DNA of 64,000 nt from Roseovarius tolerans (GCF_900109855.1 NZ_FOBO01000002.1:241487-305486), one strand, 5' to 3'; counted from the stretch's first letter, positions 54,576-63,700 are shown. A program made the numbers and translations. The notes: generated by a model from the sequence alone, not told the origin.

Positions 54576-54584
54576 TTACGATAT

Positions 54585-54598
54585 TGCAAGCGCTTTCA
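54585..54598. promoter_or_regulatory. LacI-type operator 2
   Basis: TGCAAGCGCTTTCA, again centred on AAGCGCTT. The centre (54591/54592) is 23 bp from that of operator 1, about two helical turns, so the repressor could occupy both from the same face. A possible minus-strand promoter for hps (TTGCAA, then TACATC) runs across both sites. Confidence 0.8.
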
Positions 54599-54649
54599 TT
54601 TGATTTTCGCGTGAACCGGGGCTAGAGCCTGTTTGTTCATGAACTCCGG

Positions 54650-55705
54650 ATGAGGACTTTGGAAAAGCCGAACATGGCCCCGATCAGCGCCCCCCGCCCT
54701 GCCCCGACACTCGAGGATGTCGCCCGCGCCGCCGATGTCTCGACGGCCACGGTCTCGCGCTGCCTCAACACGCCCGGCAAGGTCTCCGACGACACCCGCC
54801 TGCGCGTTCTGCAGGCCGTGGCCGCGCTTGGCTATGCCCCGAATTTCGGCGCGCGTGCCATGGTCTCACGGCGCACGCGCACCATCGGCGCGGTGATCCC
54901 GACGATGGAAAACGCCATTTTCGCACGCGGGCTTCAGGCCTTTCAGGAAGAGTTGCGCGCACTTGGCTATCAGTTGCTCGTCGCCTCCTCGTCCTACCGA
55001 CAGGACGTCGAAGAGGAACAGATCCGCTCGCTGGTGGCGCGCGGGGCCGATGGGCTCTTGCTGATCGGCCATGACCGCGCGCCGCAGGTGACCGAGTTCC
55101 TGCACCAGCGCGGCCTGCCGGTGCTGGTGACATGGGCCTATGATCCGGCGCAGACGGGCGTCTCGGTCGGCTTTGACAATCGCCGCGCGATGCGGACGCT
55201 TGCAGAAAAGACCCTCGATCTGGGCCATCGTGAAATCGCAGTGATCACAGCCCCGCTGGCCGATAACGACCGCGCCCGCGCACGGGTCGACGGCATCCGC
55301 GACGCCGTCGCCGCGCGAGGCTTGTCCATCGAAGGGTTGCGGCTGATCGAGACCGACTACGGGATCACGACCGGCGGCGATGCCTTCGCGGCGCTGATGC
55401 AGACCCGCCCGCGCCCCACGGTGGTGATGTGCGGCAATGACGTTCTGGCAGTGGGCGCGGTGAAACGTGCCCGCACCCTCGGCCTGTCGGTGCCGGGGGA
55501 TGTATCGATCACGGGCTTTGACGATATCGACATCGCCTCGGTGGTCGATCCCGCGCTGACGACGGTGCATGTGCCGCACCGCGCGATGGGGGCGGCGGCA
55601 GCGCGATGTCTAATCCGGATGATCGAGGAAAACGGGGCCGTCGCATCACAGGAACTGGACGCGCATGTGACGTGGCGCGACTCGCTCGGGCGGCCACCGG
55701 GATAG
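54650..55705 (+). CDS. LacI-family transcriptional regulator of the DHPS cluster
   Basis: A 351-aa LacI/GalR regulator. The N-terminal HTH is TLEDVARAADVSTATVSRCL with the hinge LGYAPNFGARAMVSRRT (given in part). A periplasmic-binding-protein-like effector domain follows (TIGAVIPTMENAIFARGLQ, GADGLLLIGHD, VSITGFDDIDIASVVDPALT). It is divergent from the hps operon and two LacI operators lie between, so it almost certainly controls it; the inducer is likely DHPS or an intermediate. An ATG at 54674 is an alternative start. Confidence 0.88.
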   Translation: MRTLEKPNMAPISAPRPAPTLEDVARAADVSTATVSRCLNTPGKVSDDTRLRVLQAVAALGYAPNFGARAMVSRRTRTIGAVIPTMENAIFARGLQAFQEELRALGYQLLVASSSYRQDVEEEQIRSLVARGADGLLLIGHDRAPQVTEFLHQRGLPVLVTWAYDPAQTGVSVGFDNRRAMRTLAEKTLDLGHREIAVITAPLADNDRARARVDGIRDAVAARGLSIEGLRLIETDYGITTGGDAFAALMQTRPRPTVVMCGNDVLAVGAVKRARTLGLSVPGDVSITGFDDIDIASVVDPALTTVHVPHRAMGAAAARCLIRMIEENGAVASQELDAHVTWRDSLGRPPG

Positions 55706-55870
55706 GAGCCGCGGCGAGACGTGTGGAGGTGGCCTCAACCCGACATACGCACCACCCGCGCGAAACGCACCGAAGGTGCCGCGCGATCGCCAGGCCGCGG
55801 GACGGCCCTGCGATCACGCGGCACCTTTTGGCGGGTTGCCATGTCCGCTTCAGGCCATAATCCACCCCGC
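55706..55870. repeat. Dispersed repeat element, copy B
   Basis: A 165-bp gap between convergent genes filled mostly by the element also found at 15862-16065 (inverted) and 33300-33520. From about 55742 it reads GACATACGCACCACCCGCGC, then GAAACGCACCGAAGGTGCCG. The centre CAGGCCGCGGGACGGCC lies between inverted arms GGTGCCGCGCGATCGC and GCGATCACGCGGCACC. It ends with ATGTCCGCTTCAGGCCATAA. The left half is the reverse complement of the right half of copy A, so the element is a long inverted repeat. Confidence 0.65.
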
Positions 55871-57106
55871 TCAGAAAAGGCCAACCTCGGACAAAACCCC
55901 CGGAATCCGCTTCTTCACCTTGAAGAACCCCGCCGTCGCATGCGGCCAGATGGCGCGATCCCAATCGCGCTGCCATTCCGCCAGCACGATGCCACGCGCC
56001 TCCAATCCCGCCTGCGCCTCAATCAGCCAATCGCGCAGCGGACCGACCGGCACATAGGGCGTCACAATCTGCCGGGCCCCGCACCGTTCGGCCCATGTCG
56101 CCAGATCCCCCGGCACGCCCGCGCGCATCTCCTCGGCCTGCCAGCCGCCCCGCGCCGCCGTATCCGCCAGCGCCGCCGTCTCGAACCGTGCCACATGCTC
56201 CGCCATGGGGCGCACCGAGCGCAGGTGACTGCCAGCAAGCATCGCGACCCCGCGAAGATCAAACCTGTCTGGCGCAAAATCCTCCGGGCAACAGTCCTCC
56301 TCGGTCAGCAAGAGAACCGACGGCACGCCGGTATCAGGTGCGCGCGGCACGCGCAGCGGCATCACCGGCGGCAACCCCTCGGGCTCCTCACCCTCCAGCC
56401 CGGTCAAATCCTGCGCCAGTTCAATCGGACGCGGCGTGAACCGTCCGTCGGTATAGGTCGCAATATTGCCCGCCCGCGCCACATAGGGCTTGCCGCGCGT
56501 GTGCAGCCCCGCCACCCACCGCCAGCCAAGCGTATTGGAGGCCGGATCACCATCAACCAGATGACGCAGGAAGAAATCCGCGCCCACCCGCCACGGCAGC
56601 CCAAAGGTGAATGTCCAGATCGAAGCGAACCACATGCGCGCGTGATTGTGCAGATACCCGGTCTCCACCAGTTCCCGCGCCCAGGCGTCGAAACACGCGA
56701 GCCCGGTCTCGCCCGCTTCGGCCGAGGCCACCTCGCGGCGCAGGCGGCGGTCGCCCTCCACCTGCTCGAGATCGCGCGCCAGCCCGTCGCGATAGCCCTG
56801 CCAGATGCCGGGGCGATGCTCCAGCCAGCCCTTGAAATAGCCGCGCCAGATGACCTCCTGAATGAACTTCTCGGCCCCCGCATGGCCATGCGCGCCAAGC
56901 GCCGTTGCAACCGCCTCCCGCTCCAGCACCAAACGGCGCCGCAAATAGGGCGAAAGGGTCGAGACATCGCGATGCGCCCCCGCGCCACGGTCGAAATTGC
57001 GCCCCTTGGCATAGCGCCGCCCCATGCGCGGGGCAAAGGCCTGCGTGATCTCCAATCCATGCGCGCGTGTCGCATCCTGCACCGCCGGTCCCCCTGCTCT
57101 GCCCAT
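55871..57106 (-). CDS. Photolyase/cryptochrome-like FAD-binding protein, apparently permuted domains
   Basis: A 411-aa protein. The photolyase FAD domain comes first (about residues 45-230): LSPYLRRRLVL, EVIWRGYFKGWLE, LVETGYLHNHARMWFAS, DGDPASNTLGWRWVAGLH and KPYVARAGNIATYTDGRF. A second region (about 255-411) reads like the alpha/beta antenna domain that normally precedes it (VLLLTEEDC, CGARQIVTPYVPVGPLRDWL, ATAGFFKVKKRIPG). So the usual order seems reversed. DNA-repair activity is plausible but unproven; a sensor role is equally possible. ATG at 57106; TTG at 57112 would add two residues. Confidence 0.8.
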   Translation of the reverse strand: MGRAGGPAVQDATRAHGLEITQAFAPRMGRRYAKGRNFDRGAGAHRDVSTLSPYLRRRLVLEREAVATALGAHGHAGAEKFIQEVIWRGYFKGWLEHRPGIWQGYRDGLARDLEQVEGDRRLRREVASAEAGETGLACFDAWARELVETGYLHNHARMWFASIWTFTFGLPWRVGADFFLRHLVDGDPASNTLGWRWVAGLHTRGKPYVARAGNIATYTDGRFTPRPIELAQDLTGLEGEEPEGLPPVMPLRVPRAPDTGVPSVLLLTEEDCCPEDFAPDRFDLRGVAMLAGSHLRSVRPMAEHVARFETAALADTAARGGWQAEEMRAGVPGDLATWAERCGARQIVTPYVPVGPLRDWLIEAQAGLEARGIVLAEWQRDWDRAIWPHATAGFFKVKKRIPGVLSEVGLF

Positions 57107-57156
57107 CGTCAAGCAGCACAGATGGACCGGTGGCGCAGAATTTCAAACGCGGGGCA

Positions 57157-59520
57157 TCAGTCGGGCAGCACCTCCCACTCCAGACCGGGCCGGTAGCGCG
57201 CCGCGATCCGCCCCTCCTCCAGCGCCAGCAGGTGCAGCCAACAATTGTCGAACAGCGCGCGCACCCCGTCGTGACGCCGCAAGACATCCCTGATCGCCTC
57301 TGTCGGGGCCTCGATCAGCACCGTCAGCCGCAAAGGCTCGTGCCGCAGGGCCGCGCCGTCATGCACCGCCTGCCAGGGCAGGCCAGGGCGCAACAGCCCG
57401 CCATTGCCCTGCACCACACCGATCCCGCCGGTGACATTGTGGATCAGCTTGTTGCCGCCACCAAACGCCGCCGGGGCCACGCTCGATCCGTAATATTGCA
57501 GGCTGATCCAGCTTGCCACCACCACCGGCGCGGTGAGGATCAATTCCAGCGTGGCAAAGCCCGTATCCGCCCGCCAATCATAACTGTGCAGGAAGGTGCG
57601 CCCCGTAAGATCGACGCCCGAAGTCACCGCGCGCGGTGCGGCGATGAATGACGCACAGCCCGCCAGCCCCCATTCCGGGCGCAGTTGCGCCCAGTCCAAG
57701 GATCGTGCCGCCACGGTTCGCGCCACGGCCCCCGGCAGGCTCAACGCACGCTCACCCCGCGTCAGGGCCCCGGCCCGCGCCAGCCATGCACCGGCCTTCT
57801 TTATGTCGTCGGCATGCTCCGGCGCGGCGCTGTCGGGGTAAAGCGTCACCTCGTCGCGCGTGGTGTCATGCAGCCCGGCCATGAAATGCGCGTCCTGCGG
57901 CAGGTCGATGCCCTGCGCGGGCAGCCCTGCCCGCGTCTCGGGATCGTTCAGCAGTTGTGCCAGCAGCCGCGCCGACACCTCGCCGGTATGCCCGCCGCAG
58001 GCCCCACAGTGATAGGCGCTTTCATGCGGATTATTGGTCACCTGCGCGCCATGACCCAGCAAGAGAACCAGCCGCGCATGCCCAGTGGTAAGGCTCATCG
58101 CGCGCAGCACCTTGGCCGCTGTCTCGGCCTTCGCATCAGCATCAAGCGCCGGGTCGAGCCGGGGCGCAGGCCCCTCGGCGAGTGCGGCACCTTTCAGCCC
58201 AAGCGCATCCTTGACCAACTTCGCGCCATAGAACGGCCCCGCCGCCTCGACAAAGGCGAAGGACGACACCGCCGCCTGCCGGAACCGGCCCCAGGCGCGG
58301 GTCGCGCGCGCGCTGATCCGGGTCGTCTGCTCGATCTCGGGCGCGGCGTGGCTCGTGGCGCTCATGGCGGGCTGCAGCAGCACCGGCAGATGCGCCTCGA
58401 CCACGTCCGAGCCATGCGCGCAATGCGCCACCGGCAGGCCGAAGAACCCGGCAAAGCCAATGGTTTCCACGCCGGAATCGAGGCTTTCAAGCGCACGGCG
58501 GAACACCTCGGAGCGCACGTCGATACAGAACGCGGCCTGAAGCGCGGGCCGTCCCGCCACCGGCGCGGGGCTGCGCAGATCGGACGCCAGCCGCCGCTGA
58601 TAGCCGCGCTCGGCGGCCTCCTGCAAGATACCGTCGATCACCTGATCGGGCGAGGGCGCGACGGGTGCTTCATGCGCCGCCACCGTCTCGGCCCAGACCT
58701 CCGCCACGCCCGGCACCTGCGCAAAGATCGCCTCTTCCCAGATCAGCCGGATCGCCAGCAGGTCGGTCAGCGTGTGATCGCTCTGCCCCGCCGCCTCGGC
58801 CTGCCAGAGCAGCCAGCGGGCATGCTGCGCCCAGCCCGCCATGTCCATGTAGAGCCGGTGAAACGCCGTCTCGGCCGCCGTCTCGGTGATCCCCAGCCGT
58901 TCACAGGCGCGCAGGATGGCACGGTCGGCGGTGTCGGGGGCCTCGGTCACATGCGCGCAAAAACCGCTCAGCCCCGCAATTTCGGGTGTCAGATCATGCA
59001 TCGCCCATTCGCGCCAAGCGGCAAAGGCCCCACGCCCCGGCGCAGGCGTCCAGAGCGCCTGCCCCCGGTCGAAATGCCCCCCGGCCCAGAGCCCGAAACT
59101 GCGCCCGATGATCGACGGCCAGTCGGTGCCGTCCACCCGCGCGGCCAGATCGGCCACGGTGGGCAGCACCTGCGGCATCTCGCTCGGCCCGGTGATCCGC
59201 GCCTTGAGATAGGCCAGATCGACCGGTTTGACCGGCGATTGACAGGCATAAAGCGCGGCGGCGAGATCGTCCTCGCTCATCTCGCCACGCGCCAGCATAG
59301 CGGCATAGTCCGCGCGCGCCCGCGTCAGCCGCACGCCCCCCACCCGCGCCAGCCGGGCCGAGGCCGTGGCCAGATCCTCGCCTGTCTGACCAAGGAAGGG
59401 ATTGACCGCGACCGTGGCCTCCAGCGGAAAGGCCGGTGGCAGGGCAAGCGCCGCCGCCTCTGCCGCACTCAAAATGTCCGCGACGCGATCCGGGGCGATT
59501 TCAGTGTGCTTGAGAAACAT
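57157..59520 (-). CDS. dabA: DabA-type inorganic carbon uptake subunit (DUF2309)
   Basis: A 787-aa protein of the DabA/UPF0753 family, which works with DabB as an energy-coupled CO2-hydrating, carbon-accumulating complex. The zinc-site residues known from characterised DabA are present in the right spacing: Cys332 and Asp334 in FCIDVRSEV, His490 in LLGHGAQVTNNP and Cys505 in HESAYHCGACGG. The start lies 15 bases after the dabB stop. Presence here may support carboxylation or CO2 capture in a heterotroph; no RuBisCO is in the window. Confidence 0.92.
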   Translation of the reverse strand: MFLKHTEIAPDRVADILSAAEAAALALPPAFPLEATVAVNPFLGQTGEDLATASARLARVGGVRLTRARADYAAMLARGEMSEDDLAAALYACQSPVKPVDLAYLKARITGPSEMPQVLPTVADLAARVDGTDWPSIIGRSFGLWAGGHFDRGQALWTPAPGRGAFAAWREWAMHDLTPEIAGLSGFCAHVTEAPDTADRAILRACERLGITETAAETAFHRLYMDMAGWAQHARWLLWQAEAAGQSDHTLTDLLAIRLIWEEAIFAQVPGVAEVWAETVAAHEAPVAPSPDQVIDGILQEAAERGYQRRLASDLRSPAPVAGRPALQAAFCIDVRSEVFRRALESLDSGVETIGFAGFFGLPVAHCAHGSDVVEAHLPVLLQPAMSATSHAAPEIEQTTRISARATRAWGRFRQAAVSSFAFVEAAGPFYGAKLVKDALGLKGAALAEGPAPRLDPALDADAKAETAAKVLRAMSLTTGHARLVLLLGHGAQVTNNPHESAYHCGACGGHTGEVSARLLAQLLNDPETRAGLPAQGIDLPQDAHFMAGLHDTTRDEVTLYPDSAAPEHADDIKKAGAWLARAGALTRGERALSLPGAVARTVAARSLDWAQLRPEWGLAGCASFIAAPRAVTSGVDLTGRTFLHSYDWRADTGFATLELILTAPVVVASWISLQYYGSSVAPAAFGGGNKLIHNVTGGIGVVQGNGGLLRPGLPWQAVHDGAALRHEPLRLTVLIEAPTEAIRDVLRRHDGVRALFDNCWLHLLALEEGRIAARYRPGLEWEVLPD

Positions 59521-59535
59521 GGCTCGGGCTCCTTC

Positions 59536-61095
59536 TCAGGTCCGGTTGGAGGTGTGGGTGGCACGCAGCCCGCCGATCAGGCGATCCAGCAGCGTGTTGA
59601 GGTAGAGGCCATTGGCCAGATGCACGCGCCAGCCTGCGGTGGCCGGATGATGCGCCCAGAGCGGGAAAAGCGCCTGCGCCACCGCGACAAGGCCGAAGGA
59701 CATCAGCGCCAGCACGATCAGCGCCCATTCCAGCGCGCCGGGCACCGGCGGCGCGGGCAGGTTCGCGCCCCAGAGCGCGCCCGCGATGATCTGGAAGGTG
59801 AAATAGGCCAACGTGGCCGCCACCGAGGCCCGCGCCGTGCGCTTGGTCAGTTCCGCAGGGGCCGCATCGGCCAGACCCTGCGCCACCAGATACGCCACGC
59901 CGAAGATCAGGATGGTGCCAAGCGCCAGCGCCTGTGCTGATTTCGGGCCAATGAGCAAGGCAAAGCCCGCCGCCACCGCGCCGTAAAGCAAGAGCGCCAG
60001 CGCAAAGGCCCGCGCCACCGCCTTGAGGTCGGGCACCGCCACCGGCCCGGGCCGCCGGATCTCGGCCACCGCGCGCACCGCGCCGCCCGAGGCCAGAAAG
60101 CCATGCGCCTTGTAGAGCGAATGCGCCACGATATGCAGCAGCGCCAGCGGCCACAGACCGAGCCCGCATTGCAGCAGCAAAAAGCCCATCTGCGCCACCG
60201 TCGACCACGCCAGCGCGGTCTTGATCGCACTTTGCGTCAGCATCACCACCGCGCCAAAGATCGCCGTCAGCCCGCCCAGCATCACCAGGGCGGCCATCGC
60301 GCCGGGGCTGGACTGCACCGCCTCGGCCAGCCGGATCAGGATCAGCCCGCCGGAATTGATGATCCCGGCATGCAACAGCGCCGAGACCGGCGTCGGGGCT
60401 TCCATCACCTCGGTCAGCCAGCCGTGCAGCGGAAAGGCCGCGGTCTTGAGCGCCGCCGCGATGACCAGCAGCCCCACCGCCCCCTGCCCCGCCAGCGGCA
60501 GGCCGGATTGCGCCGCCACACCAATCGCTCCCAGATTAAGCGTACCGAAGGCGAGCCAGAAGAGCCCCGTCGCCCCGATCAGCGCCAGATCGCCCGCGCC
60601 CCAGACCAGCGTGAACTTGGCCGCCGCGCGCCGCGCCTCGGGCCGCTCGGGATAGAACAGCAGCAGTTGCCGCAACCCCAGACCGACCGCGCCGAAGGCG
60701 AGGATCATCAAGGCCAGCCCGCCCGACAACACCACCATCAGCACCGCCGCCAAGGTCGCCAGCATCAGCGCATGAAACAGCGCCTCGCGTGGCTCTCCGT
60801 CAAGATAGCTGCGCGCATAGCGCATCACGATCCAGCCGACGAAGCTGACCAACAGGCCCATCGTCACGCTCACCGCATCGAGCCGCAGCGACAGCCCCGT
60901 AGCCTCGTTTCCGGCCACAATCCCCCCCGGCCCCGTCACCAAAAGATGCACCAGCGCGGCGCCCATGGTCGCCAGCACCGACAGCGCCGCCCATTCCGGC
61001 AGGCGCGGGCGGCGTACGGGCCGCATCAGCGTGTGCACGGCCGCGCCCAGCAACAGGACGGGTGGCAGTAGCAGAAGCAGCGAGAGCAGCGACAT
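59536..61095 (-). CDS. dabB: DabB-type proton-conducting membrane subunit (NuoL/Mrp-like)
   Basis: A 519-aa antiporter-like membrane protein with about 14 helices of the NuoL/MrpA proton-channel type. It includes the conserved lysine helices in LAWSTVAQMGFLLLQ and ALLHAGIINSGGLILI, plus GYGLTEVMEAPTP-type sequence (LHGWLTEVMEAPTPVSALLH, in part). It supplies the cation flux that powers DabA. AAGGAGA stands 7 bases before ATG. Divergent from the LysR regulator across an AT-rich 99-bp gap. Confidence 0.9.
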   Translation of the reverse strand: MSLLSLLLLLPPVLLLGAAVHTLMRPVRRPRLPEWAALSVLATMGAALVHLLVTGPGGIVAGNEATGLSLRLDAVSVTMGLLVSFVGWIVMRYARSYLDGEPREALFHALMLATLAAVLMVVLSGGLALMILAFGAVGLGLRQLLLFYPERPEARRAAAKFTLVWGAGDLALIGATGLFWLAFGTLNLGAIGVAAQSGLPLAGQGAVGLLVIAAALKTAAFPLHGWLTEVMEAPTPVSALLHAGIINSGGLILIRLAEAVQSSPGAMAALVMLGGLTAIFGAVVMLTQSAIKTALAWSTVAQMGFLLLQCGLGLWPLALLHIVAHSLYKAHGFLASGGAVRAVAEIRRPGPVAVPDLKAVARAFALALLLYGAVAAGFALLIGPKSAQALALGTILIFGVAYLVAQGLADAAPAELTKRTARASVAATLAYFTFQIIAGALWGANLPAPPVPGALEWALIVLALMSFGLVAVAQALFPLWAHHPATAGWRVHLANGLYLNTLLDRLIGGLRATHTSNRT

Positions 61096-61160
61096 GGTGG
61101 TTCTCCTTCGAATGCGGTTTCGACAGGAGATACCTTCGACGTTCAGTTAAATAAATTACA

Positions 61161-61189
61161 TATTATATCCATATTCATTCTATATAATA
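61161..61189. promoter_or_regulatory. Divergent dab/lysR control region with opposed TATAAT boxes
   Basis: An 8-bp inverted repeat TATTATAT (61161-61168) and ATATAATA (61182-61189) with a 13-base spacer, in an AT-rich island. Each arm contains a perfect -10 hexamer facing outward: TATAAT at 61183-61188 toward lysR and its mirror at 61162-61167 toward dab. No good -35 box accompanies either, as expected for activator-dependent promoters. The symmetry also fits a LysR T-N11-A-type binding site. Confidence 0.6.
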
Positions 61190-61194
61190 GAACT

Positions 61195-62064
61195 ATGGCA
61201 CATCTTAACCTGCACCATCTCCGCCTCTTCCGCGCGGTCGCCCATGATGGCACGCTAACCGGCGCGGCCCGCGCGCTGAACCTGTCCCAATCGGCTTTGT
61301 CCACGCAAATCAAGGCGTTGGAGGCCGCTCTTGGGCAGGACCTCTTCGAACGGCGGGGCCGCCGCCTGATCCTGACCGAGGCCGGGCGCATCGCGCTCGA
61401 CCATGCCGAGTCGATTTTCCGCACCGCCGAGGATCTGAGCGCCACCCTGCGCGAGCGCGGTGGCGGACGGCGGGCCCTGCGCGTCGGCGCGCTCGCCACG
61501 CTGTCGCGCAATTTCCAGATGCAGTTCCTGCGCCCGCTGATCGGGCGGCGCGATGTCGAGGTGGTGCTGCGCTCCGGCTCTCAGCCCGAATTGCTGCGTG
61601 GGCTGGAATCGATGGCGCTCGACGTGGTGCTGACCAATCTCGCCCCCGCCCGCGATGCCGCCAGCCGCTACCTGATCCAGCGGATCGACGAACAGCCGGT
61701 CAGCCTGATCGGCACGCCCGAACGGCTTGGCCCAACACCACGCCCCTTGCCCGCCCTGCTGTCAGACATGCCGCTCATCCTGCCGACGCCGGAAACGGCA
61801 CTGCGCGCGGGCTTTGACGCGCTCATCGCGCGGCTCGGGATCAGCCCCCAGATCGCCGCCGAGGCCGATGATATGGCGATGCTGCGCCTGCTGGTGCGCG
61901 AGGATGCGGGCCTCGCCGTGATCCCCCCCATCGTCGTGCGCGATGAGTTGCACACCGGTCGCCTGACCGAGGCCGCGCGCCTCGACGGGATCACCGAGAC
62001 ATTTCTGGCGGTCACGCTGGAACGGCGCTTTCCCAACCCGCTGCTGGCCGACCTGCTCGCATAG
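61195..62064 (+). CDS. LysR-family transcriptional regulator, probable dab regulator
   Basis: A 289-aa LysR protein. An N-terminal winged HTH (LRLFRAVAHDGTLTGAARAL and LSQSALSTQIKALE) is followed by a substrate-binding domain (LRVGALATLSRNFQ, AVIPPIVVRDEL). The sequence resembles the NhaR-like subgroup. The ATG lies seven bases after the end of a TATAAT box and has no Shine-Dalgarno, so the mRNA may be leaderless. Divergence from dabB-dabA suggests it controls carbon uptake, probably in response to a CO2-related or metabolic signal. Confidence 0.85.
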   Translation: MAHLNLHHLRLFRAVAHDGTLTGAARALNLSQSALSTQIKALEAALGQDLFERRGRRLILTEAGRIALDHAESIFRTAEDLSATLRERGGGRRALRVGALATLSRNFQMQFLRPLIGRRDVEVVLRSGSQPELLRGLESMALDVVLTNLAPARDAASRYLIQRIDEQPVSLIGTPERLGPTPRPLPALLSDMPLILPTPETALRAGFDALIARLGISPQIAAEADDMAMLRLLVREDAGLAVIPPIVVRDELHTGRLTEAARLDGITETFLAVTLERRFPNPLLADLLA

Positions 62065-62151
62065 GATAGGCGATCTGTGATCTGGTAGCTTGATCCAGGA
62101 CTGGTCATGGTTTCAAGTGAATGGCTAGCAAGCCCGATGCGGAGCCCCCCC

Positions 62152-63648
62152 ATGACACGCACACCACCTTTATGGCTTCTGGTGACCGCGCAAGGCGTCG
62201 TTAGCGCGGCGTCGCTTGTCGTGGAAATCGTTGCCGGGCGCATGCTTGCGCCGCATGTCAGTATGTCGCTTTACACATGGACCGCGGTGATTGCTGTCGT
62301 CCTTGCGGGGTTTTCTGCTGGGCACTGGTGGGGTGGCCGGCTGGCCGAGAAGCCGGCGTCAGCGGCCCTGAGATGGACCGGCGGCGCTATGCTTGCCGGT
62401 GCGATCACGACGGGCGCCGCGGTCCTGTTGCTGCCCGCCGTGGCGGGTTGGGTTCTCCACGTGGTGCCGCAGCCGATTTGGAGCATCACGGCACTCACGG
62501 CACTGGTGTTCTTCTTGCCGTCTTTCTTCGCAGGAGTGCCAGCGCCGGTTCTCGCCATGATCGCGGTGACAAGCACGGACAGGACCGGGCCGGCCCTCGG
62601 CGCGATGTTCGCCTCCGGGGCCATCGGAGCTATCGCCGGAACCCTCCTCGCCGGTTTTCTCTTCATTTCTTGGCTCGGCTCGTCCGCAACGCTTGTCGTC
62701 GTGACTGCGGTTTACCTTGTCTCGGGCCTGCTGTTTTTCCGTCTGGGAGGATGGAGCGGAACCGGCGCGGAATTTCTCGCATCACTCGTGGCGGTCGGCA
62801 CGGCCACCCTTGCTTTGAACGCACCAGCCCCTTGCGACCGCGAAAGCCGCTATTTCTGTCTTCGTGTCGAAGATATTTCGGCAGATCCATCAGACCCGGT
62901 GCGCCTCATGGTCATCGACCATCTGGCGCATGGTATCAGCGCGGCCCGGCTGCCCCAAGTCCAGTTCACCGAACATACCGCAATGCTCGACAGGCTTTCG
63001 ATGCTTCGCGCTACTCGGGCCGAGTTCACCAGTTTTCATATTGGCGGCGGCAATTATGCGGTTCCGCGCGCTTTTGCGGCACGCGGGACCGGGGAGATCA
63101 CCGTGGCCGAGATCGACCCTGCGGTCACACAGATGGCTGCCGAGTCTTTCTGGTTCGATCCAGCCTCCGCCACGGTCCTGCATGAAGACGGGCGTCGCGC
63201 ATTGCTCACAAGGCCAGAGGCGCGCTTTGACATCATCATTGGAGATGCCTTCACGGATGTCGTGGTGCCGGTCCATCTTGTGACGCGTGAGTTCTTTGAG
63301 CTTGCAGCGAACCGGCTGTCAGATGGCGGCAGTTTCCTGATGAACGTGATTGACCACGAGGACAGGCTTGGCGCGCTAGCCTCGATCGTCGCGACGATGC
63401 AGACCGTTTTCCCGGTGGTCGAAGTTTGGACGGAGCAGGTTCAACCCATACCCGGCCAACGCATGGTGTTCGTGGTCGTGGGCGGCGATGTGCCAACTGA
63501 AAGCGATAGATTCCTCGCAAGCGCGCCCAACCAAACAGCGTTCGGCGCGCTTGCGGACGAATTGGTCGCACAGTTCGTGGTGCGCAGTGGCGAGGTGCTG
63601 ACGGACGATTTTGCGCCGATTGACCGCCTCATGGGCCGCAATGATTGA
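62152..63648 (+). CDS. MFS-fused spermidine synthase-like membrane protein
   Basis: A 498-aa protein. About ten hydrophobic helices in the N-terminal part (residues 1-225; VVSAASLVVEIVAGRMLAPH, GAMFASGAIGAIAGTLLAGF) are joined to a spermidine-synthase-type methyltransferase-fold domain (about 240-470; SFHIGGGNYAVPRAFAARG, ITVAEIDPAVTQMAA, RFDIIIGDAFTDVVVP). The conserved aminopropyl-acceptor residues are not all evident, so polyamine synthesis is uncertain. Starts at 62152; upstream ATGs at 62107 and 62137 add a non-hydrophobic leader. Less GC-rich than most of the window. Confidence 0.82.
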   Translation: MTRTPPLWLLVTAQGVVSAASLVVEIVAGRMLAPHVSMSLYTWTAVIAVVLAGFSAGHWWGGRLAEKPASAALRWTGGAMLAGAITTGAAVLLLPAVAGWVLHVVPQPIWSITALTALVFFLPSFFAGVPAPVLAMIAVTSTDRTGPALGAMFASGAIGAIAGTLLAGFLFISWLGSSATLVVVTAVYLVSGLLFFRLGGWSGTGAEFLASLVAVGTATLALNAPAPCDRESRYFCLRVEDISADPSDPVRLMVIDHLAHGISAARLPQVQFTEHTAMLDRLSMLRATRAEFTSFHIGGGNYAVPRAFAARGTGEITVAEIDPAVTQMAAESFWFDPASATVLHEDGRRALLTRPEARFDIIIGDAFTDVVVPVHLVTREFFELAANRLSDGGSFLMNVIDHEDRLGALASIVATMQTVFPVVEVWTEQVQPIPGQRMVFVVVGGDVPTESDRFLASAPNQTAFGALADELVAQFVVRSGEVLTDDFAPIDRLMGRND

Positions 63649-63700
63649 TTTTGCGTTACGGGAGGTGGTAATCGATTTCGCTGACTTCCGGTCTGTGGAT
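63649..63700. other. Short gap before the transposase remnant
   Basis: A 52-base noncoding stretch between the fused synthase stop and the transposase stop on the other strand. It would hold the end of the IS30-type element, but I could not identify an inverted repeat because the other end is off the window. Confidence 0.4.

Noticed and set aside
57685..59940. A 751-codon plus-strand frame opposite dabA
   Set aside because: Very Arg/Gln/His-rich shadow; dabA has its metal-site residues in place on the minus strand.
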